From NCBI GenBank assembly GCA_000310025.1, contig FN649748.1:573170-636309 (forward strand): a stretch of 63,140 nucleotides of DNA, written 5' to 3'. A model generated the notes under the pieces. It did no database searches. It saw only the letters and a program-made list of their open reading frames with translations, and had not been told where the DNA came from. Position 1 is the stretch's first letter. Every line of letters starts with the position of its first letter. This stretch comes from Ectocarpus siliculosus (lineage: Eukaryota; Sar; Phaeophyceae; Ectocarpales; Ectocarpaceae). The position numbers and the translations under genes were made by a program. This document shows, piece after piece, positions 21,156-32,300 of the stretch.

Positions 21156-24100
21156 ATGGAGAACGGCGACTCACCTGCAGCGGAAGAGGGGAGCGGCAGA
21201 GGTGTAGTCTCTTGCTTCTTCGAAGCCTCCCTACTGCTGGCGTCCTTCGCTGTGTTCTACAAGTTCGCATGGTGAGAGAGAGCGCTGGAGGTGTGCAGCA
21301 CCGAACGAGTCGAAGCACTTGTTCGCGGAGATCCCGAGCTTCCTGTGCACGTCAAGCAGGACAGGATATGCCCAATGAACAGTATATCCAGTTCGCTTCC
21401 AGCGTGCACATCGTCGCAGCAGCAGCAGCAGCATAGTCGTAGCACGACAGCTTCATCGCTTTACCAAGACAACCACACAGAATAGCCAATCAATCAGTAG
21501 GCCACTACACCGGAGACCGTGCAACTTGGACCACCCCCCCTTTCATCGCCCCCCATCCTTCCCCCCAGGTTGTACTACCGCGAAAGGCTGTTCCCTCACC
21601 ACAGTTTCGCCACAGTCGCAACCACCACTACCGCCCACTCTTCCTGTGGGGATGTGCTCTCGCTCAAGGCGGCCGGACGAGCTTTCTCTCTTACTTTTGC
21701 GCTCTCTTGCTGCATATTCGAGGTCAGTGAGCTATCGACATGGCTGTCCGCGTCATTCCAATGCAATACCATCCCATCCCATACATCTCGTTGCACTAAA
21801 TAGTGTTCAAAATTGTAAATTATACCGGGCATGTGGTGGGTCCTTGGTGAGCATGTCCCCTCGACCAGGGTTTCTCGTGCACACCCTTGCTTGCTGAGTC
21901 AGCAGAAGAACACAATGTTACAAGGGTGTGTTCGGTAAGGTACGGCTACGCTCGGTAAGGTGTTGAGATCTTACCGAAGCGTACCGAGATTTTTGGTAAG
22001 GTATTGAAATCTTACCGAAGCGTACCAAGAATTTCGGTAAGATATTGGAGTCTTACCGAAGCGTACCGAGATTTCGGTAAGGTATTGAAATATTACCGAA
22101 GCGAGATTTTCGGTAGGTATTGAAATATTACCGGAGCGTACCGAGATTTTCGGTAGGTATTGAAGTATTTTGTGTTCTGGGTGAAGTATTTTGTGTTCTG
22201 CATCTGTGGACGCTGCAGCTGCACAGCAGCAGCGTTGCACAGCCGCCAAGCAGCGCCCCACAGCAGTCGTATCGGTTGCGGGCCGTCACGGCACGTGCCG
22301 AAATGGCTGACGACGCACACGCACAGCAGCAGCAGCAGCAGCAGCAGCCACACGAGCAGAGTCAACCCGCAGGCGATCCGTGCACGCTTGGTCCTGAAGA
22401 TGTGCACAGCATCTGGGCGTTGCGTATCGGCTGCCTCCTCCACGTTCTCCACATTGCGATAAACGCCGGCATGGAGTCTGAGATATTCATGGGGCCGATG
22501 GGCCAAGGGTCGTGGCACGGGTGGGAGCAGCAGCATCTGGTTGCCTTGCTCGGGATGGTTTGGTACAACCTCTCTTGTTCAGAATCATCGAACACGAATT
22601 GGGCGCAATTCGTGTCGCGTCGATGGTAGAGAGTAAAACCGGCATCCGATGGACAAGAAAGTTCATCAGACCAGCGGAGACAAGATGGATGGTGGTCTGG
22701 GAAGAAGCTGACCTCCTGGATGAGCGCTGGCCAGCAGTCAAATGGCTGTTTACCAGTGGGCGCCACACCATCTTCTCAGCACGCCTTTTTTGAGCTACTG
22801 GCACAAATCCATGGTCATGTGGAAAAACACCCGAATTCAGCTGCACGCCAAGTTTGCGGTGGAGCTAGGCAAGAAGGTCCTCTTCTGGGCGTACCACTGG
22901 CTTCGCGAAGGGGGGATTCTGTCTTCAGCACGAGGGTAGGGAACCAGAGAGGCTGGCTCCTGCGATGTGCTTTGTCGAGGTCGCCGATTTCATCCTCGAA
23001 TTCGAGCGGCGACTGGTGGTTTTGACATCGGATCTGAAAAATATTTCCCGGAGCTGATAGAATGGGCCGAGAGCAACGTGCGCGAGGACTTGGTGAGTTT
23101 GGATCAGTGCGTGTAGTGGTGTGCGTGTAGCTTTGTTGAAGGTAAGAGGGAGGAGCAAGGGTGGCTCATAGCATGGACGTGCATCCAGCTGCTTGTGGCC
23201 ATTGCCTGCTGCCCGTTGTCTCTTGTTGCTGGTTCGGACATGTTTTTCGATCCTTTTTTCCGAGCTTTCTTGGGTCTCGCATAATTTTCTCTGGACAACA
23301 ACTCAAAGAATCATGCTCTACTTCATGTCGTCCTCTGCTCTCCCCCTCCCAAACATGTGGCCACCTAGACTTTGCTATACGCTCACACCTCCACGTCCCT
23401 CGTCTGCCACATCTATGCCTTGTTCTGGTGGCTCCTGCTCGCTCAGTCGGAACAATTCATGCTGAATTTCGACGAGAGCTGCAGCAGCGGATTCTTTGGA
23501 GTGACTCTTGATCGGTGGCCGAAATGGACGGAACGACACCAGCACTTGCAGCTCAGCATGGCAAGGTTGCCTTGCTACTACTTCTTTGTGGGAAAGTGGG
23601 CCAGGTCAGAAGGAAAGGCTTGGGAATTGCCTATAGGGCAGGCGTGTGCTAGGGCTTTGCTGCTGGCGCTTTGGCCGGGGCAGTACGAGACGGAGGAATG
23701 GGCAGGATGGGAGGAGCCCCATCATTTTCGCGAGATCCTGGAAAGTGATCTGGCGGAAGCTTGCACGACAAGACAGAAAGATGGGCTCACTCTAGGTTTG
23801 TACTCTAAGGTTGAGGGGGATGGGCTTTTAGGTAAGATCTAGAGAAGTACGCGACATCCGCTCGTGGTAACGTAAAGATTGTGCAGCAGATGGACGAGAA
23901 AAGCGCAACATGCTCATCTACGTTTCAGCCTATTTCGGAGTTTCCTTTGCTGTACAAATGGTCTTGCTGGCTGTTTTTTTTTCTTTCGATTCCCCAACAA
24001 CTCGTAGAGAGTCTCTTTTCGCTGTACGACAAGCGCAGCCAGCAGTTTGACCTAAGGGAGATGGATGTTGTACACATCGGGCAGTACCGCTCGGCAGGAT

Positions 24101-26280
24101 CTAGAGCAATCGGGAGGGCTGTAGCAAGTGGAAAGGAGATTCGCGCAGCAGGTCGAATAGCAATCGGTCGCGTGCGCACCGCCACGAAAGAGGCGCACGC
24201 ATCGACTCCCAGAGAGAGAGAGAGAGATCAACGCAAGTGCGACCACGACTACAAGGCTTACATAGAGAAGGTTAGGCTGCAAAGACACGGTATAGTACTA
24301 CTCTGAGGAGTCAGGGAGTGCAGAGTCCGAGCCAGAGAGTAGCTCAGGCAGCGACGCTGCATGATAGCTCAGGAAACGATGATGCATGATGTTGTGCAGC
24401 AGATGGATGATGGATGATGGACGAGTTTGAGAAGAAATACTTGCGCTGACAACATCGAATTTGCGGATCGTTTCCGTTTTTTTCATGACTGCTCGTGGTT
24501 GTGATTTGCAAGTCACACCACATAGACGGCCGACGAAAGCGCTCTGTCCGTACATACCTACGAAGGCAGCACTACAATCGTAGTATTTAGTGCGCGTGAT
24601 GGGGCATCATCCCCCCGGCCTTCGCTTTGTGAAAAGACAGCAACTACACTCTGCAAATCTGCAGTCTGCAGAAAATAAATGCTGAAAAATGATGTACGTA
24701 ACACACGGACATGATGTCGAAAGACCACAAGAGCCTCTCTTAGATTTTTCATTTTTTCTAGTCCTTGCATAAACACCAGCAAGACCAACACCGTCGCGTG
24801 ATACTTCGTTCACACAGCAGCAGTGCACGACGACGGCGTTCACCATTGTCTATAGCATCGTTTTCCCAGTGATAGCCTGAGCGACAGCAGCAATTACGTA
24901 AAAAAACTACAACTGACAAAAAGAAAACCTACGAAAAAAACAAAACGGCGAAACATCACCACCTGCTACACAAAAATCAACCCCTTCCACGACCCCTTCC
25001 CCGCCCAGCACCTCGCCCAGCGCCCCTTGCTGCCCCACGCGCCCTAGCACCCCTTGTTGCCCCACGCCGACGTCCAGTCGCCGCTGCCTCGGGCTGCACA
25101 TTGCACCTTTCTGCCTCGTCCTTGTTGAACATGTCCTGGAGCAGCTTCACACACCCACCCCTCTCTCCGGACACAGACGCGGTGTTGTCCGACAGAACAT
25201 ACATGACTTGATGGGGCGGGTAGCCAAGCACGTTTACGATCGTGTCGTAGAACAGGTCCGCTTGGGCTTCTAGCTGTCTTGTCCTTCATGCTGCAGATCC
25301 GGAGCAGCCCCCACCAAGGCGCCTGAACTTCGGCATCCCAAAAAGCAACGAAGATGGGGAACTTCTTGTCTCCTTTCCGCAACGATTAATCGCCGGCGAT
25401 CAAAAGGTGCGGAGCTGCCAAAATGACTCTGATGAGCTCAGCTTTATCGAGATGTAAAATACCGAGCGCACGTGCCTCTTCGCCGTGGTTCCGGTGAACT
25501 TGGTCTTGCCATCTAGCTCGATTCCATAGGCCGTCTTGACCGTCCCTATGATCAGGGGCGCCACCTGGACCAGCGGAGTGCCGGCTTGAATCATTTTTTC
25601 CACCAATCGAGCCGACGCGAGGCCGTATTTTCGCCTTCCGAGTTTGTTCTTCTGCTCTCCTTCTTTGGTCTCTGCCCCCGGCTCGCCTTTCTCCTTGCTC
25701 TCCTGCTCACTTTCTTCGGGTACTTGTCGCGGCCGTAGGTTATCCTTGACCCCCTCCTCTACGATCTGCTGCAACTCAGCTGGATCGAACGGCTTGCGGG
25801 TGCTCTCGACGACGGCGAGGGATTGCCGTAGTTGCTTCACCGATGTGTTGAGAGCGTTAATTCGGAAGTTTTGGCGCGTGGTCTGCACGATTCGGGAGGG
25901 TGAAATACATGTACATCGATGAGTTGTGAGCAAGAGCAAAAGAACGTTTCCTCGTAGGCAACAGATCGACATCTGCTGCTTTCTGCTATTGTTGTTGGCA
26001 CAATCATTGTTGCGCTGCTGTCGTGATCAAATTGATAACTCGAGAAGCAGCGGTGCACACCAAGAGAGGAAACAAAGCAAAACGAAAAAGGAAGAAAAAA
26101 GCCGGTGGGCCCCTGAAAAAACAACGAGGAAAAATAAATCGTTCACCTTTTTGGTCGGAGCCTCGTTGGCCTTCTTCATCTGATCTCCCCAGGAAACCGT
26201 TGCTGCTAGCTCGTCTTCCGCCTGCCTTGCTAGCATCTTTGCGTGGATAAACCGCTCTCGTGCCGTCAATCCAGACTCCC

Positions 26281-26312
<32 letters not shown>

Positions 26313-29300
26313 GCCGGCGCGAGGTGTTTAGCTCCCGGGCAAAAAATCTCGAAGATCTCATCGCGCTCTTTCTCTGCCTCGTGTTTCTTGAGCTTAACTT
26401 CCCGCAGCTGCTGCTCCACTTCCGCCACAACTTCCTCTTGGCCGACCTTCTCCTCCGCCCGCTGCGCATGTACCGTGCGCAAGTGCCCCGCCGCTGTCAC
26501 TCTGCCCCTCTGCTCGATGACAAGCTCTGCCGCAAGCTCACGTCTCCGTTCAACCTCGCGCTCCAGCAACCTTTGTTTTTTCTTCGCGTCGTCCTGAACC
26601 AACTTGTGTTTCGCGGCAGCCTTGCGCTTCGCCGCGGCTTCCTTTTTCGACTTCTTAACGTGGGTTGTGCACTCTAGCCTCAAGGATTTTTAGTCCTTCT
26701 CCTCGAAAGCCTTGTTGCGGCGAGCGTACAACGCTGCATCCAGAATCGTGTCTCCGGTGCGCTCAAGAAAGGATTCTTGCTTTTTTGTATAATTGGGTTG
26801 TCTCTTCTTTGCCGTCCATGCTTTTTTGTTTTCTCCTGTACTGCCCTTGCCCATCAAAGATCCTAAACGGGAGTACCTGCTCCTCGACGGCAACGCCTTG
26901 GATCGGGGCGCGGTTTTTTGCGTCATGGGCGCAGAAACCAAAGCTAGAAATCGCCAGGAGCAGAGTTTTGGGTTCAAGCGAGAAAAATATAGCATCGGCG
27001 AAAAGTACTCTAAAAAACATATGTTTGCGGCAACCAAAGTGCGGAGCGAAAATCTGATCTGGTGTTTCCTTGTGTATGTTCTACAGACAAGTGTCACTCA
27101 ATATGAAGAGTCAACTCTCCACCTAGAGCCAGGAATACGTTCTCCCAGATGCTTGTCTTTATTCAAGTCAATATCAAATCGGCCACCGAGGTTGTGAAAA
27201 AAACAACAACAAATGTTTTGGTGGTCGTTCCGCTATTTTTTTTTGTCGTTACGGCGTAATCTCGAGGTCTAACAGTTTCTTTTTGGGGAACACCTTCTAC
27301 CTGTCATGTACCGGTCGTGTTTCCACTGTATGCCGGTCAGTTGATGGCGTTGTTTGGTGCCTCGGCAGGTCGATGAATCCTTGCAGCCCTTTTCTAGTTC
27401 GAGTGTTTTGTTTTGCCCCTCCCGGTATTCACCCCTATCACTGTGATCAACCATTATCAGGGGGCACGATTGCCACGTGGCGTCTGTGTGTCCCTTTCAC
27501 ACCCGTCGGGTCTCTTTCACCCTTTGGCCCACTCTAAAATGTTTGGTTCATATCGTTTTTTTGCGGCCCATTCCTGGTGTTTTCCAGCTCATCATCTTAG
27601 AGATCGCGGGATGGCTTAACCCAGCCTCGAGCCCGCTAGCCTGGAGAGCATGTCTGAGTCTCATGGTTCTTGGCCTACACGTGGTATTGCCCTTCCTGTT
27701 GGCCTTCGCTTGCCTGGGAGAGGTGGGGCTCGGCCGGTGAGCTAAACAAATCCATCGTTGGAGCGTAATGTTGTCGTTGCTGTTCTTGATACTTGTAGTG
27801 CGAATATTCTTGGGGATGATGGTGATCGTGCGGTGGTGGTGGTTCCCATACCGTAACGCTACATACCTCTGGTTGCTCGTTATGTTTGGTGGTCGAGGCA
27901 GACGTAGGCGTGATCGCAAACTCACGAATTTGTTGGCTGCTCCTGACCCTTCTGGCTCCCCCACCCCCCCCGCATCAGACGGCCCGCCTGCGTGGGCGCC
28001 CTGATACTGCTCTCGGGGATCCTATTCGTGGCGTCAGGCCTCGGACAACTGGAAATACCATCATCGTCAATAGCAGAAGCAGCAGCACAAGCGGGGCGGC
28101 CACCGGTGTTTTCCCTTGAGGTGGCGGCTTGCTTGTGTTCCGTTTGCTCGATATAACCCAATCGCGTCTTGGACACACCTACTCTGTGAAATTGTCAACA
28201 TATTGTATGCATGTTTTGCGCCCGTGAGGTGGGGCATCGCTTTTCGGGGGGTTCCTTTCTTCTAACGTGAAGTCCACGGAAGCAATTGCGTTGTCGTATC
28301 TGGCCCACTGCGCTACGCGCGTCATTTATTCCCCTCCCGCCAGCCTTGTGCATGGTCTTCATCGACTTTTCTCGCCCACTCACACTCGCTGGCTTACCTG
28401 TTCCGCTAAGATGATCTTGTCTGTGTTTAACAACCTTCGTCTGCTTTGAACGCGACCTCTCGCTGACCTCCAACGCTTGCTCTTAACCTGATACAACGTA
28501 GGTTTCAATGAACGCCACACTCACGGACTCTTTTCTAGCCGAAGCAGCAGTCTCAACACCCACCCCCTCACCAAGTGACGACCGGCTTTCCTCTCACGAA
28601 ACGGAACGTGGTATGTATGTGCATCCCAGGCTGGCCTGGCGAGGGTGGGGGTAGTGGGAGTGGCATCGCTTGCCCTTCTCAGCGGCTTCGGCGCTGTCAA
28701 TCTCCCATATCAGCAGCTGGCGACGCTCCTGCGTACAGTGCCCCACAGGTCGGTTGCATTGCGCGAGTAGATCGCCAGGTCTCGCGGCATATGTGGAGGG
28801 TCGAATGCTCAGCTAGGGTTCTCTGCGGCGTTGTGACTCTAGCTTTCCAAAATTCCGCACATGTAACCTGCGACGATGGCGCGTTGATTCCATCGCCGTA
28901 GTCTCGTCTTCTTTGTTGTTCTTCGTCCTCCTCACAATGCACAGAAGAGGGGGTTGCACGCAGAGGCGGGGTTTGTTTAGGACTTGCAGGGTTTAGAACC
29001 ACCACAGCCTACTCTTGTAGCTTAGCTTGGGGCGTTTTCGTTTTTGTTTTGCGCTCGCTGTCTTCCTTTGGTCTTTTTGAGTCTCAGGAAGCCATTCTTC
29101 GCGCGCGTTTCTATCACTGTCTTGAGCTGAAGGGGCATTTTTGATTGGTGGGGGGGGCGGGGGCGTCTGTGGCGCTCTTGTAGACCACGGGACAGTAAAC
29201 TCACCTGTTGCACGCGTTAGACAACACCGCGCGAGGCTCCGCGTTCATGCCTCAACCCTGCCCTAAAATTGACAGTGTCGTCAAGTCGCGGGAGAGGAGA

Positions 29301-32300
29301 GCACGCCTCACGCTCAAGGACATCGGGCAACGGAAACGCCGAGCAGCGATAGCCTCTTCCTCTTACGCCGTGCGAGGCGGAAACGGGGCAGGAGCCACTC
29401 CCGGCGGCAACGGTTTCGGTTACGGGGGATCAGCGGCAGCAGCGAGGGCGGTAGACTCATCATCGCAACGCGGTGGTCTGTTCTCCAGGGTGATTCGGGC
29501 GTTAACGGTAGTGGTTCCCGGGTTTTCTTCTACTTCCTCGGGGAACGCGGCCTTTTTCTCGTCTGCTGCACAGGCTGCGGCGGAGGTCAGTTTGGTGGAT
29601 ACCCAGACGGTGCTGGCGAGGAGTTGGGCGGGCGGGCGTATTCATGTGTTCGTTTGTTCACCACGCCAATTTCGCTGCTGCTCGAAGCCTGTCTCTAGCT
29701 CTTGCCTATAGAGACAAACGAAGCCTGTGGTTCTCTCTGTCCCTTCTCTCGCGGACAGGCGCGACGGATTTCTTTTTCGTGCCGGAAACTCAATGTTTGT
29801 TCGTTCCTGGTCTCTAAGAGTGGCGCCTGTCAGCATCACCAACGTTTCTTCCTGTACTTGTACACCTATTCGTGACGACCATCTTGTTTTTTTTATCATG
29901 TCGCTTCACCTTTTCGTGGTGTTTGGTTCGGGTGGCAGGCCCAGGCGACGGCAAGCCTGGAGAAGATAGCCCGGGACCTGTTCCTGGAGATCTCCGACTG
30001 CCGCCGAGTGAGATGCAGGGCGCGTGGGGGAGGGAGCAGTGGGGGGGGGGAGAGCTCACACAAAAAGTTGTTTTGGATCGAGACATGTTGTTGGTGTGTC
30101 GGCTTCCTCGTTTCGGCTCACCGAAGTCAGAGAACGAAAACCTCCCCCATGAGACAAGCCACCCCGTCAATGCCAGAAGGTTGTAGACGAACCAGCATGT
30201 ACATGTACACCCTGACAGGCGAACTGTTAGGCTCCAGATAGCCGTTCCGCGCGATATTGCCATACGTTGTTGCTTTTTTTTCACAGGTGACTTTAGTTTT
30301 GTATCCTATCGCCTCCATCTCCTCGCACGCGAGTTAGAGCAGCACGCTCGCTCTCGCATGCAAGAAATCATGCTTGGCGTGCAGAGGCATAAACGGCTAT
30401 CCCGCGACGAAAAGCCAGGTGCATGTCTGGTTTGCTTGTACCGGTCTACAGGACTGTACCACTCTCTCTTCCGCCTGCGTATCAATGTATGGATCGGCGT
30501 GACTCTCTTGTTTGTCGCCGTTTGTTTCCGTCCTGACTGCATCTTTTTTTGGGTCTCGTTCTCGGTGCATGGCGTCTTGTTGACGTTGGTCTCGTCCGTC
30601 TTTTGTGCAGATCCAGGATCAACAGCGACGGGCAAGGACCCTGCCTGGACGCATCCTCGTAGTCTTTGGGTGAGATCAGGTGCATTCTGCGCACCACAGG
30701 CGCCATGTACTTGTCCAAGTGTGACCCTTCCTCTTTTCTATCTTCCCATCGTGGAACTGCCTAAATCACTTGTGTCTTGCCTTCTCTTTCGGAGGAGCTC
30801 CAATGCGTGTTCACACAAGCATTTCCTCGGCGCCATATGCCATGTTTTTATCACGAGAGGGCTTCAGCAACCCCCTTATCTCCATCAACAATCCATCAAC
30901 AATCATGTCCAACGCTGGTACGAACAAGCGGTTGCTCAACATGTTTCACACACCGGGATTCGAACCCAGGACCCTTGATGTACAGAATATTTCGAGGACA
31001 TGGATCTGCCACGGAACTACCCTTTGGAATCAGTCAAAACCGGACTCTGTATTTCGTTCTTTTGGATCGTTTCCGTATCTTCGACGGATTTATTCGGGAG
31101 TAACGGGAAGAGGATCACAGCAGAACGGATAGGATCGCCTGACGTATGCACACCATTAGGCCGCTTTTCAAGGGCGAGGGTTTTGGAACGCCGTAAATGA
31201 TGCCCTTCGACTTGGACAAAATGGATTCGATTCATTTCCGACTGCATAAGAAACTATTTTTTGGTCCGAGCCGAAAATTCCACACTTTTGACTTCGGCAA
31301 AAGACTGCTTATGAAACGGCCATACAATTGAGATCAATCAATTCGCGCTTTGTTGTTGAGACGTTGGAAGTAAAACAATTGTCGAGTCCCACGGATAATG
31401 AGAAGGTGACGCACTGCGATGTGGGCAATTGGGCTTCTGTAAACCTCTTACTCTAGATAACGTTTGCGGAATGCCCACTTAACCACAGCAATGGTGCGTA
31501 GTGCGCACGGCTATGTAGTACTGGCCTCTCGCGGCGCTCTCCTGTTGTTTTTATGAAGTACCACTCCTTTGCTTGGTTAGATTGGTTCGGAAGAGGAAAT
31601 CCCCGTCACGCTCACGCTCATTCCCCAGTCAAACTGCTATTCTTGTTTTCGGCTCCTGTGGCCATCATGCCGCCGCCATGTGTCTCGCTTTTCCTCTCGC
31701 GAACCTTCGCTGAAAAACAACAAAAGCGCGGGGATGTTCGTGTACTGCCTCCTGCGGTTGTTCAAAGCCGGGGTCGCGGTTTTCTGGGCCTTCCCTTCCC
31801 CGTCCGGCAGCGGCCAGGGCGCGGTGGATGGAGGCATTTCTGGAGGGGAGGGGCCTGATCCCGCGACCCGGTTGGTGAGGTTCGCGCTGAACCGCCACCT
31901 GCTCGTGGATGAGGGAGACGCCGAGGGGTGGAGCGAGGTACTGTACGGTTTCGGCTTCGGTTTTGGATCCACGTCGGTGTCGCTCGTCTTGACTCGTGTG
32001 AGTGTTCTTTGATTGTCATCGGCTGTGCTAACCGGCTGGGCAATATTAAGACGTCAGGCTTACGGCGGGACAAAAACGGGAAGAAGTTTCCTGGGCGGTG
32101 AGTGCGCGTGTCAGTGACTGAGTGTAAGTGTTTTCTTAGTTAGCATCAACCGCGCCAACCGTCTGTGTGTGTGTGTAAAATGTGTTCATGTGTGTTGTCT
32201 GTAGCGGCGTGCGTGGTGCGTCGATGTTCTTGACGCTGGACAGCAGTAACCACCGTATTGGCCACTCGTGTTCATATTGCAGAGGGTTGCTCGAATGCTC

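Larger units (their letters stand above)
21723..27587 (+). other. Intron 2 of the GPHR-like gene carrying a nested transposon
   Basis: The intron (5.9 kb) starts GTCAGT after ...SCCIFE and ends TTCCAG before LIILEIAGW. It contains the minisatellite and both transposase halves in convergent orientation. The stretch 24310-24950 between them holds ATGATG-rich and CAG-rich low complexity but no recognisable coding. Confidence 0.8.

Noticed and set aside
28507-28609. Possible extra exon of the GPHR-like gene (NATLTDSFLAEAAVSTP...)
   Set aside because: It would leave a 19 bp intron before the next exon and its reading does not fit the family. Skipping it gives SLE + AGLARVGVVGV in perfect phase.
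30885-30985. tRNA-like sequence on the minus strand (A-box-like TAGTTCCGTGGCAGA and a perfect GGGTTCGAATCCC B box)
   Set aside because: The A-to-B spacing is about 9 nt too long for a standard tRNA, the 5' and 3' seven-base acceptor strands do not pair, and no proper anticodon stem forms. At best it is a decayed or chance tRNA-like sequence.
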